Source: an uncultured Saprospiraceae bacterium
GTDB lineage: Bacteria > Bacteroidota > Bacteroidia > Chitinophagales > Saprospiraceae
NCBI GenBank assembly: GCA_937951615.1
Contig: CALFBH010000037.1
Span: 1 to 52,718, forward strand
DNA length: 52,718 bases
Direction: 5' to 3'
Positions 42,693 to 50,579 of the stretch are shown here, piece after piece. The notes beneath the pieces are model-generated. The model searched no databases. It saw nothing but the letters and a program-made list of their open reading frames with translations, and was not told the DNA's origin. Made by a program: the position numbers and the translations under genes. Position 1 is the first letter of the stretch; each line of letters starts with the position of its first letter.

Positions 42693-43844
42693 TTAAAAGG
42701 GATTTTGATACGCTGGATTTTTGGTAAATGTCGTATCCGTCAGCGTATGCAGCAAGGCAATAATATCTGCTTTTTCAGCTGAATCCAATTGAATCAAAGG
42801 CACAAAAGCATCTACATTCGGAGCGGGATGTCCACCACTTCCATAAGCATTCATCACTTCTTCCAGGGTATTAAATCTTCCATCGTGCATATAAGGCGCA
42901 GTCAAGGCAACATTTCGTAAGCTCGGTGATTTGAATTTTCCATTATCTGCAATATTTCCGGTCACGCCACCTCTTCCGAGATCTGTAAAATCAGAAAGAT
43001 TGGGAACAGAGTCTAGCCCGTTATTGAAAAAACCGCCATTGGTGAAAATATTTTTATACTGTCCTGCACTGTGGCAATGCCAGCATTGCGCATCATCAAT
43101 ACCTGGTTCTGTACCTTCCGCCTGAAACAATTTCCAGCCCCGCTGTTCATTCTCTTCAAAAAACTGTCCCGGCTCAGCCCGGATAACACGGTCAAATTTT
43201 GAATTTGAACTAACCAGTGTTAGCTCAAACTGAGCAAGTGCCTTCGCTGCCAGTTCTCTCGTAATGTCTCGCTTATCGCTAATGCCGAATGCTTTTCGAA
43301 ACAATTCGGGATACATAGTATGGTTGCGCAGTTTACATTCTACATTCTCCCAGTCTTCATGAAGTTCCAATTCATTAATAACAGGTTCAATCGCTTGTTC
43401 GGTCAGGCTAGCCGATTTTCCATCCCAGTTGAATTCATTATTGGGTACAAAAGCCATATTCAACAAAGTCATGGTACTACGCGGTCCGGCATTCCCGTCG
43501 ATGCCTATTGGAAAAGCCACATTATCATTAAAACTGGATGCTGGATTATGACAGGAAGCGCAGGACATGGTGCTGTCGGCAGAAAGCAGTGGATCGTAAA
43601 ACAAGCGTCTGCCCAACTCTACCCCTTCATTGGTCAGGGGATTGCCTGGCGGCAGATTGGCAGGTGGAAAAAGTGCTGGTGTGATAAAATTATAAGCAAC
43701 AGGTTCGTAGACAATATCGGTGAGGCTACCCGTTGCAGGCGAACAGCCTGTTGGATCATCATCGTCGGGTGCTTCATCGTCTTTACAGCATGAAAAAATC
43801 AGCAGGGCAGCAACACATAAAAGTGGCAATAAATATTTTTTCAT
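42693..43844 (-). CDS. Diheme cytochrome c peroxidase (MauG/MbnH-like) lipoprotein
   Basis: A 383-residue exported diheme enzyme of the cytochrome c peroxidase/MauG superfamily. The start is set at 43844 (MKKYLLPLLCVAALLIFSC), giving a lipobox with Cys19. The two heme sites are CASCH (MSCASCHNPASSF) and CWHCH (AQCWHCHSAGQY); APYMHDGRF near the C-terminus is the conserved family segment supplying a distal ligand. It is followed on the same strand by two MbnP-like lipoprotein genes, read upstream of it. In methanotrophs the MbnH-MbnP pair is such a MauG-like enzyme and its copper-binding partner, whose Trp is oxidised to kynurenine. By context, this enzyme is an MbnH-like modifier rather than a simple hydrogen peroxide scavenger; that is inference. 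Confidence 0.88.
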   Translation of the reverse strand: MKKYLLPLLCVAALLIFSCCKDDEAPDDDDPTGCSPATGSLTDIVYEPVAYNFITPALFPPANLPPGNPLTNEGVELGRRLFYDPLLSADSTMSCASCHNPASSFNDNVAFPIGIDGNAGPRSTMTLLNMAFVPNNEFNWDGKSASLTEQAIEPVINELELHEDWENVECKLRNHTMYPELFRKAFGISDKRDITRELAAKALAQFELTLVSSNSKFDRVIRAEPGQFFEENEQRGWKLFQAEGTEPGIDDAQCWHCHSAGQYKNIFTNGGFFNNGLDSVPNLSDFTDLGRGGVTGNIADNGKFKSPSLRNVALTAPYMHDGRFNTLEEVMNAYGSGGHPAPNVDAFVPLIQLDSAEKADIIALLHTLTDTTFTKNPAYQNPF

Positions 43845-43888
43845 ATCCAACATCATAATCGTCTTTTATTCTTGTTAATCAGTTTGGC

Positions 43889-44689
43889 TCACTCCGCACT
43901 TAAAGCTTCCACAAAATTATCCGCAATCTTAGTCGTGACGACCATATTTTCTAGTATCATTGGATTGCTGTGTGCGACTGGAGTGTCAGCGATAGTTAGC
44001 GTTTCTACGCCATTAAAAATCTTATCTACGTCCAGTATAATTGAAAATTCTGCGCCGCCTCTTTCATTTACACTAATAGGTGCGAGAATTGTTTTTTCCC
44101 GATACAATTCATCTATTCCTGTATGATAGGTAATCGTTTCATCACTATCTCCACCACCACAAACTCCATTGCCATTGGCATCAAAATAACCTTCTATTTT
44201 TGCAAAAACATAGCTATTCCAACTGTTCCAATGGTGAATCCCTGCGCTCAACACACTCTCTGGTTGTTCATTGGCATAATAACTTGGCGAGTTGCCATTC
44301 AACTCTGGTGCCACACCAATACCAAAACGAATGCCGCTAAATTCTCCTGCTGGAACACCTGAAATACTGAGTGTTTCGCCAGCTTCTGCCTGCTCAGTAT
44401 CCGTATGTCTTTCAAAGGAAATCAAATCCACATCTTTGATGGCAACTTCATTGCTGCCCTCCAATAAGCGAATATTGGAAATGTAAAATTGTAGTCGATT
44501 CAGATTAACAAGTGTGCCATCTTCTAAACTAAAATTTTCCAATAAAATCAAATTGCCCGACTCCGTTTTTGTTTTGAAGGTCAGTTCAAATTCTTCAACA
44601 GGAGGTGGGAGGCAGCAGCCGCCATCATCATCATCCCGACAGGCTATCGCGAGTAATAGAAGGAGTGGAAGTAGCAGTATTTTTTTCAT
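43889..44689 (-). CDS. MbnP-like lipoprotein with tryptophan motif
   Basis: A 266-residue lipoprotein of the MbnP family. The start is placed at 44689 (MKKILLLPLLLLLAIAC, lipidated Cys17); 54 further upstream codons run through repeat DNA. After a Cys-rich linker (CRDDDDGGCC) comes a beta-sandwich with LNRLQFYISNIRLLEGSNEV and FSGIRFGIGVAPELNG, typical of the family. The segment HHWNSWNSYVFAKIEGYFD has Trp154 and Trp157 in the position of the MbnP tryptophan motif; one of them is the likely target for oxidation to kynurenine by the neighbouring diheme enzyme. The C-terminus has conserved His and Met (VAHSNPMILENM), candidate copper ligands. It sits 44 nt before the peroxidase gene. Confidence 0.85.
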   Translation of the reverse strand: MKKILLLPLLLLLAIACRDDDDGGCCLPPPVEEFELTFKTKTESGNLILLENFSLEDGTLVNLNRLQFYISNIRLLEGSNEVAIKDVDLISFERHTDTEQAEAGETLSISGVPAGEFSGIRFGIGVAPELNGNSPSYYANEQPESVLSAGIHHWNSWNSYVFAKIEGYFDANGNGVCGGGDSDETITYHTGIDELYREKTILAPISVNERGGAEFSIILDVDKIFNGVETLTIADTPVAHSNPMILENMVVTTKIADNFVEALSAE

Positions 44690-45069
44690 GATATGTAATT
44701 TTTGCTTTTTATTGTTTTTTCGGAATTGACCATTAATTGGTTTGCCGATTACCCCGAAGGGTGTAAAATGTTTATAGCCTTGCAATTTGCCCGTTACATG
44801 CGACTCTGTAGGAGTCGAACCCGTCTCGCGCTTAGGATTATCTATAAACATGTCATCCCTTCTGGATGATTTAATGTCAGAATCAATAAATGGATAATTC
44901 CGTTGTTTTTTAGTGTTGCCTTCGACTCTGCTCAGGCAACTTTCGTCGGTTTCGTAAACTTGTGCGTATGCTTTTGAAGGGCGAGTTTGCTAAACCTTCC
45001 ACTGTTTCCTAATTGATAGGTTTAGTAAACTTCCCATCCTTAAAGCCGCCCGCAAATTTACCAAACCGA
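44690..45069. repeat. Repeat-filled spacer between the two MbnP-like genes
   Basis: No gene was seen in 380 bp. Hairpins are CGACTC-5 nt-GAGTCG (44801-44817), GTTGCCT/AGGCAAC (44914-44940) around CCTTCGACTCTGCTCAGG, and GTTTGCTAAACCT/AGGTTTAGTAAAC (44985-45030). A longer foldback pairs TTTATAG (44771-44777) with CTATAAA (44842-44848). The sequence looks like several REP-type repeats inserted side by side. Confidence 0.65.
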
Positions 45070-45879
45070 TTAGTGAACAGTAAAAATATTCGACGTATTA
45101 GTAACGATTTTTTGTTGTATCATGTTATCATCATCATTCAAAAAATCAATGGTTTCAAACAAACTAGGATAATCGACATCTAATTGAATTTCTATATCAA
45201 AGCCTTTTGTTACGACTATTGTCGAATCGAAATCCAAGGAAATGGCTTGCAAATTATTTATTCCAATGACTCCATAAGAACGGGTAAGGCTATCCGGCAC
45301 AATGGTCAGTTCGGTCTGTTGAAAATAATAACCGTTTGTCGGATCTAAATACATGCCGTTTTCCTCGCTTAATGGATGGCTTGTTGCCATTGTATCTGCA
45401 AAGACCTGATGAGCAGTTTCATCGAGTCCGATATTAAATTTGATCGACTCAAAATCACCTGTTCCCGCAATTTCACCAACTTCGTAGGAAAATGTATTCA
45501 CGGCAACTAGGATATAATTGTCCGCAAGGGTCTCACTTGTTCCATTGGTCAACATCAACTTGACAGAATCCTGAATGCCGACTTCCTCACCATTGTCCCG
45601 CACCAGCCGCACATCCGACATATAAAAGCGAGCATCTGACAAGACATATAAATTGCCCGCATCATCCGACAAGGTATCATTAACACTATACCCTTCCCCA
45701 TTGTTTCGGGGAAAGAGGCGCAATTTCAATTTAGGATATTCGCAGCAGTCACTAGCACAATCTTTATCTGCACCAGGCGAAAAATTAGTCGCATTCGCAT
45801 CCAGACAACCTTCTTCCTGCTCGCAAGCAGCAAATAGACCAAGCGTCAAAACCAGAAAACCAAGTATGATTTTTTTCAT
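45070..45879 (-). CDS. MbnP-like lipoprotein lacking tryptophan
   Basis: A 269-residue lipoprotein of the MbnP family (MKKIILGFLVLTLGLFAAC, lipidated Cys19). After the lipid anchor it has a Cys-rich module GCLDANATNFSPGADKDCAS, then DCCEYP, like those often found in Bacteroidota surface proteins. The MbnP scaffold follows: LSDARFYMSDVRLVRDNGEE, FESIKFNIGLDE, and NGMYLDPTNGYYFQQTEL (174-191), which aligns with the tryptophan motif of the paralogue. The whole protein has no Trp, so it cannot carry the kynurenine made by MbnH. It may bind copper by another route or have another role. It is upstream of its paralogue on the same strand, after a 380-bp repeat spacer. Confidence 0.83.
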   Translation of the reverse strand: MKKIILGFLVLTLGLFAACEQEEGCLDANATNFSPGADKDCASDCCEYPKLKLRLFPRNNGEGYSVNDTLSDDAGNLYVLSDARFYMSDVRLVRDNGEEVGIQDSVKLMLTNGTSETLADNYILVAVNTFSYEVGEIAGTGDFESIKFNIGLDETAHQVFADTMATSHPLSEENGMYLDPTNGYYFQQTELTIVPDSLTRSYGVIGINNLQAISLDFDSTIVVTKGFDIEIQLDVDYPSLFETIDFLNDDDNMIQQKIVTNTSNIFTVH

Positions 45880-46086
45880 TGCTAAAAGTCAGCAAATATT
45901 ATGCAAAAGTCTATTTTAATACCCGATTGGTCATAATTTGACGTTATAATGTCGTTAAACCCTTAAAAAGGGATTGTATTCTCACAAATATCAATTATTA
46001 TAGCTAAATTTTATTCTGGAATATTTGCTAATCTGACTAATTCTTTAAAATTTGCCAGATATTTTAATACTCAATTCAAAAACGCT

Positions 46087-47472
46087 ATGAACGGTAAAAT
46101 ATTTTTTCTGTTGCTCTTCCTATTGCTACTAGGGGCTGGAGGCTGGTATATGTATCAACAAAAAGGAACTGGACAACAGGTTAAAGAAATTAAAATTCCG
46201 GTCAAAAAAGGAGATTTAAATATAGAAGTCACCGCGACAGGAGAATTGCAAGCCAAAAAATCAGAGAAAATATATGGACCGCAGGGCATGTCATCGAAAG
46301 GTATTTACCAGACGACCATTTCCAATATTGTTCCCGAAGGCACGATTGTAAAAGAAGGCGATTATGTCGCTACCCTCGATCGCACAGAGTTGAGCAATAA
46401 GATAGAAGGGATTGGCAACGACATAGAAAAAGCAGAATCCCAGTTGATGCAAACCAAGCTCGACACCACCCTCGAAATGAGCGGACTCCGCGACCAACTC
46501 ATCAATATTCAATTTTCCATCGAAGAAAAGAAATCGGAAATCGAGCTCAATGTTTATGAACCTAAAGCTGTACAAAAACAAATCCAAAGCGACCTGGAAA
46601 AGCTGGAACGCGATTACCGACAGTCAGAAAAAAATTATTTGTTGAAACAAGAACAGGCTGCCGCCAAAGTACAGGAAATTGCTGCCAATCGCCGCCAACA
46701 CAAAAACAATATGCGCCAGATGAAAACGCTGGGTGAGCAATTTGAAGTGAAAGCCCCCAAAGCCGGTATGGTGATTTATGAAAAAGGCTGGGGTGGAAAA
46801 ATTGGCCCCGGCTCTCGCATCAATGCCTGGAATCCTGTCGTAGCTCGCCTTCCCGACTTGAGCAATATGGTCTCCAAAACCTACGTCAATGAAGTCGATA
46901 TCAGCCGAGTCAGAATCGGTCAGTCTGTCGATATTCAGGTAGATGCTTTTCCGGACAAAAAATATCCCGGCAAAGTAGTCAAAGTGGCCAATATTGGCGA
47001 AAAACGCCCCAATTTCGATGCAAAAGTTTTTGAAGTCAATATAGAACTCACTGAAAGTGATTCTATCCTGCGCCCTGCGATGACCACCGCTAATACCATC
47101 CTGACACAAACGCATGAAGACGTCTCCTACATTCCCCTCGAAGCGCTGCATAGTAATGACAGCATCAATTATGTTTTCACCTATAAAGAAGGACGCCTTG
47201 TCCGCAAAGAAGTCCTTTCAGGTGCTTTTAATGAGGAATTTGTGATTATACAACTGGGCTTGAATGAAGGCGAAGATGTTTTGTTGTCTATTCCTGAAAA
47301 ACCGGAAGAATTAAGATTGCTAGAGTTGAGTATAACAGATAAAGTGAAGTATCGCAGGGAGCAAAAAGAAGCTACCGCAAAACCTGAAGAGCAAAAAACT
47401 GATGACGTAAAAAAATTGCAGGACTTGCCTGCGGAGGTTCGGGAGATGGTTAAGAAAGGGAAGCGGGGGTGA
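46087..47472 (+). CDS. Efflux periplasmic adaptor subunit (HlyD/MacA-like)
   Basis: A 461-residue membrane-fusion protein that links an inner-membrane pump to an outer-membrane channel. The N-terminal membrane helix (about 3-21) is followed by the split barrel-sandwich (IPVKKGDLNIEVTATGEL ... VPEGTIVKEGDYVATLDRTE), a long coiled-coil hairpin (about 100-215) and the returning half (QFEVKAPKAGMVIYEKG). The beta-barrel follows with VNEVDISRVRIGQSVDIQVD. The C-terminal tail is charged (about 410-461). It precedes an Rpn nuclease gene and a MacB-type permease gene, so it is the adaptor of a MacAB-like ABC exporter. An AT-rich promoter region lies upstream with TTTG at 46024 and 46051. Confidence 0.9.
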   Translation: MNGKIFFLLLFLLLLGAGGWYMYQQKGTGQQVKEIKIPVKKGDLNIEVTATGELQAKKSEKIYGPQGMSSKGIYQTTISNIVPEGTIVKEGDYVATLDRTELSNKIEGIGNDIEKAESQLMQTKLDTTLEMSGLRDQLINIQFSIEEKKSEIELNVYEPKAVQKQIQSDLEKLERDYRQSEKNYLLKQEQAAAKVQEIAANRRQHKNNMRQMKTLGEQFEVKAPKAGMVIYEKGWGGKIGPGSRINAWNPVVARLPDLSNMVSKTYVNEVDISRVRIGQSVDIQVDAFPDKKYPGKVVKVANIGEKRPNFDAKVFEVNIELTESDSILRPAMTTANTILTQTHEDVSYIPLEALHSNDSINYVFTYKEGRLVRKEVLSGAFNEEFVIIQLGLNEGEDVLLSIPEKPEELRLLELSITDKVKYRREQKEATAKPEEQKTDDVKKLQDLPAEVREMVKKGKRG

Positions 47473-47515
47473 GGAAGTTTAAGTTTAAGTTTAGAGAACA
47501 AGAAAAAAATAACAG

Positions 47516-48532
47516 ATGCAATATAGAAAACATATCCGCTTCGACTGGGCAATAAAACGACTACTAAGACAAAAAGCCAATTTTGGCATCTTAGAAGGTT
47601 TTTTAAGTGAATTGCTGAAAGAGGATATTGAAATTCTGGAAATTATCGAAAGCGAAAGCAATAAGGAAACCGAAGAAGACAAGTATAACCGTGTTGATAT
47701 TTTAGTAAAGGATACAAAAGGGGACTTGATTATTATTGAAATCCAAAACTCCTATGCACTCGATTACTTTTTGAGGATACTTTACGGCATTTCAAAAGCG
47801 ATGATTGAGCATATAAAGCAGGGGGACACTTATGCCAAAGTCAAAAAAATTATTTCCGTCAATATCGTTTATTTTGAACTGGGGCATGGTGATGATTATA
47901 TTTACAAAGGAACAACAAGTTTTAAAGGCATTCACGACAATAAGCCGCTGGAACTGACACCAGCCCAAAAAAGACTATTTAAAAAAGAAAAGATAGAAGA
48001 AGTCTATCCTGAAATTTATCTGCTCAAAGTCAATAGATTTGATGATAATGCCAAAAATACGCTGGACGAGTGGATTTACTTTTTGAAAAACAGCGAAATC
48101 AAACAGGAATTTTCTGCCAAAGGAATCAAAGAAGCTGATGAAGTCCTGAAACATGGGAATATGTCGGATGAAGAGCGCAGGGATTATCAGCGGTTTGTGG
48201 AAGTATTGTCAGACCGTGCAAGTATTGCCATGACGATTGACTTTGAGTCAACTTTAAGGGCGGAAAAGATAGCACCTAAAATGGCAGAAAAGATGGCGAA
48301 AGAAATGGCAAAAGGAATGGCTGAAAACATAGCAAAGGAAATGGCTGACGAAATGGCAAAAGACATGGCTGAAGGAATGGCAAAAGACATGGCAAAGGAT
48401 ATAGCAAAAGCAAAGGTAGATAAAGCCATTGAAGCAATGATAATTAATACCGACCTTTCTAATGAAGATATTGCAAATACGCTGTCCGTAGAAATTGAAC
48501 GTGTCCGTACAATAAGAAATAAGCTCAAATGA
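47516..48532 (+). CDS. Rpn family PD-(D/E)XK nuclease/transposase
   Basis: A 338-residue Rpn-type protein (recombination-promoting nuclease, transposase-31-like). The N-terminal KHIRFDWAIKRLLRQKANFG is the family opening. The nuclease site is RVDILVKD with Asp61 and LIIIEIQN with Glu75 and Gln77 (PD-(D/E)XK type). The middle has FKNSEIKQEFSAKGIKEADE. The last part is a low-complexity helix of MAK(E/D) four-residue repeats (about 254-300), followed by a helix-turn-helix-like end (NEDIANTLSVEIERVRTIRN). Its stop overlaps the permease start (ATGA), so it is coupled to a pump gene it has no evident business with. It probably inserted into the exporter operon. Confidence 0.9.
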   Translation: MQYRKHIRFDWAIKRLLRQKANFGILEGFLSELLKEDIEILEIIESESNKETEEDKYNRVDILVKDTKGDLIIIEIQNSYALDYFLRILYGISKAMIEHIKQGDTYAKVKKIISVNIVYFELGHGDDYIYKGTTSFKGIHDNKPLELTPAQKRLFKKEKIEEVYPEIYLLKVNRFDDNAKNTLDEWIYFLKNSEIKQEFSAKGIKEADEVLKHGNMSDEERRDYQRFVEVLSDRASIAMTIDFESTLRAEKIAPKMAEKMAKEMAKGMAENIAKEMADEMAKDMAEGMAKDMAKDIAKAKVDKAIEAMIINTDLSNEDIANTLSVEIERVRTIRNKLK

Positions 48533-49860
48533 AACGCCTATCCTCCAATTTTTCCATTGCTTTAGACGCTGTATTCACCAATCGGCTGCGTGCTTTGTTG
48601 ACGGCACTGGGCATCATGTTTGGGGTAGCGGCAGTGATTGCGATGCTGGCTATCGGAACGGGAGCGCGGCAGGAATTGCTGGAGCAGATGAAACTGATTG
48701 GCTCTAATAATATCATTGTGGAATCTTTGTTGGATGGCGATGAAGGGCAGGAAGAAGGCGAAGAAGCCAATGACAAACGCCCTTACTCGCCCGGCTTATC
48801 GGTGGAAGATGCCAAAGCAATCGTCAACATTCCCACGGTGGATAAAGTGAGTCCCGAATTATTATTGCCCTCTACCATTGTGCGCAAGGGAAGGCTGACA
48901 AAAGGACGTTGTGTGGGGGTGAATAATGCTTTTTTTGAATTGAATAATTTGTCGCTGGAACGGGGCAGTTTTTTCCACAACAAACACCTGGAAAGTGGTT
49001 CGCCAGTTTGTATTATTGGCAAAAGTACACAGGCTAAGTTTTTTGGCGGCGGAAACCCCATCGGCAAAAAAATAAAATGCGGCAATACCTGGCTGACAGT
49101 CGTCGGCTTGCTCGGCAAACGATTTGCCAGCAAAGAAAGTCTGGAGAATCTGGGTATTCGTGATTATAATACGGACATCTATATTCCGATACAAACGGCG
49201 CTTTCCCGCTTTCGCAATCGCGCTGTGCTGACAGCAGCAAAAGGCGGCAGAGGCATTATTATTAGAGATGGCGAAGATCAGAAAAAAGTAGCTGAGGATA
49301 TTATGAATTATCATCAGTTGGATCGACTGGTGATTCGAGTGAATGAGACGGCTTACTTAGAACCTACGGCAGATATCGTCGCGCGGATGTTGAAGCGCAG
49401 GCATTGGAAAATCAAAGACTATCAGGTGACAATTCCTGAATTATTATTAAAACAACAACAAAGAACGCAAGACATTTTTAATATTGTTTTGGGCGCAATT
49501 GCAGGTATTTCGCTGCTGGTCGGTGGCATTGGTATCATGAACATTATGTTGGCTTCTGTATTGGAGCGCATCAAAGAAATTGGGCTACGTCGTTCCTTGG
49601 GGGCTACCCGCAAAGATATTGTTCAGCAGTTTGTTTTTGAAGCTGTTTTTATTAGTTTGATTGGTGGAATTGTAGGAGTGGCTTTGGGCTTGTTGGCAGC
49701 AGTTATGATTGCCGAACTTGCAGAAATTCAGACAATTGTGTCCTGGTGGTCAGTGGCTTTGTCTTTTGGCGTAGCCGCAGCTATCGGGCTGATATTTGGT
49801 ATTGTGCCTGCCCGCCGCGCTGCCCAGCTCGACCCGATTACTGCTTTGCGGAATGATTGA
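48529..49860 (+). CDS. MacB-type ABC transporter permease
   Basis: A 443-residue inner-membrane permease of the MacB/FtsX type. A first membrane helix near the N-terminus (LLTALGIMFGVAAVIAMLAI) leads into a large periplasmic MacB_PCD domain (about 45-300). Then come the three C-terminal FtsX helices (IAGISLLVGGIGIMNIMLAS; FEAVFISLIGGIVGVALGLL; VALSFGVAAAIGLIFGIVPA) and the typical end RRAAQLDPITALRND. There is no ATPase domain fused and no ATPase gene in the run, so the nucleotide-binding subunit must be elsewhere. The start overlaps the Rpn stop codon. It works with the adaptor at 46087. Confidence 0.92.
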   Translation: MKRLSSNFSIALDAVFTNRLRALLTALGIMFGVAAVIAMLAIGTGARQELLEQMKLIGSNNIIVESLLDGDEGQEEGEEANDKRPYSPGLSVEDAKAIVNIPTVDKVSPELLLPSTIVRKGRLTKGRCVGVNNAFFELNNLSLERGSFFHNKHLESGSPVCIIGKSTQAKFFGGGNPIGKKIKCGNTWLTVVGLLGKRFASKESLENLGIRDYNTDIYIPIQTALSRFRNRAVLTAAKGGRGIIIRDGEDQKKVAEDIMNYHQLDRLVIRVNETAYLEPTADIVARMLKRRHWKIKDYQVTIPELLLKQQQRTQDIFNIVLGAIAGISLLVGGIGIMNIMLASVLERIKEIGLRRSLGATRKDIVQQFVFEAVFISLIGGIVGVALGLLAAVMIAELAEIQTIVSWWSVALSFGVAAAIGLIFGIVPARRAAQLDPITALRND

Positions 49861-49972
49861 TGTGTTGGTGATTGGTAACTGGGATATTGGTGATCGGTGA
49901 TTGGTAACTGGAAATTAAGTTGGTTGAGCAGAGTCGAAACCAAGGGCTGGTAACTGGAGATTGGGGTATTGA
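49861..49972 (+). repeat. Word-like tract after the permease gene
   Basis: Repeats of TTGGTGATTGGTAACTGG begin within 5 nt of the stop codon, with TTGGTTGAGCAGAGTCGAAA at 49919-49938 embedded. The embedded word is the complement of TTCGACTCTGCTCA at 44921-44934. The vocabulary is the same as after the M1 peptidase, acetyltransferase and nadA genes. Confidence 0.7.
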
Positions 49973-50012
49973 CCAAGCTATAAATGAATTATTAATTTTT
50001 TAAAATAAAACC

Positions 50013-50519
50013 ATGGAAGACAGACTTGACATTATTGACAGCGGAGCAGTAATCGCCGACCGCACTTATCAACCGGCAAGCAATGGAAAACGATTTGCCA
50101 ATTATATTCTTGATATGATCGGGTATTATACTTTGGCTCTTATCTTCGGATTAGTGCTGGGTGGAATCTTGGTAGCGACCAATCCTGAAAGTTCTTTTTT
50201 TGACGACAGTGATCCTTCAGTCTCGGCTAGTCTTTGGGAGTCATTGCTTGGTATTGTATTGATTCTGGTCTATTATACCGGATTTGAGTACTTATTCAAG
50301 GGAAAAACGCTGGGTAAATTTATCACTAAAACTCGTGCAGTCACGGAGGACAATCAAAAAATGAGCCTCAAAACGACTTTCATCAGAACTCTTTGCAGAC
50401 TGGTTCCTTTCGAGGCTTTTTCCTTTTTCAGAGATAAGCCAGGTGGCTGGCACGATGACTGGTCTAAGACTATTGTTATTGACGATAAAGACTGGCAGGA
50501 TGTAGATGAATATATTTAG
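50013..50519 (+). CDS. RDD family membrane protein
   Basis: A 168-residue RDD-domain protein with two to three membrane helices (about 28-53, 70-93). The domain name refers to conserved Arg and Asp residues: here NGKRFANYILDMI in helix 1 and GKTLGKFITKTRAVTEDNQK after helix 2, with FIRTLCRLVPFEAFSFFRD and GWHDDWSKTIVI closing the domain. RDD proteins are of unclear function; some are linked to Na+/H+ exchange or envelope stress. It is convergent with lpxH, with a shared hairpin between them. Confidence 0.88.
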   Translation: MEDRLDIIDSGAVIADRTYQPASNGKRFANYILDMIGYYTLALIFGLVLGGILVATNPESSFFDDSDPSVSASLWESLLGIVLILVYYTGFEYLFKGKTLGKFITKTRAVTEDNQKMSLKTTFIRTLCRLVPFEAFSFFRDKPGGWHDDWSKTIVIDDKDWQDVDEYI

Positions 50520-50533
50520 CAAAGCCTGAGTAG

Positions 50534-50579
50534 AATCATTAAGACATTAAGCCCACAAATCCTTAATGTTTTAATGATT
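50534..50579. terminator. Shared hairpin between convergent RDD and lpxH genes
   Basis: AATCATTAAGACATTAAG (50534-50551) pairs with CTTAATGTTTTAATGATT (50562-50579) over 18 bp with one G-T wobble and a 10-nt loop. The right arm includes the lpxH stop codon. It probably terminates both genes. Confidence 0.65.

Noticed and set aside
42693-43844. Plain hydrogen peroxide-scavenging cytochrome c peroxidase
   Set aside because: Not excluded by sequence, but the two adjoining MbnP-like genes make an MbnH-like modifying role the better reading.
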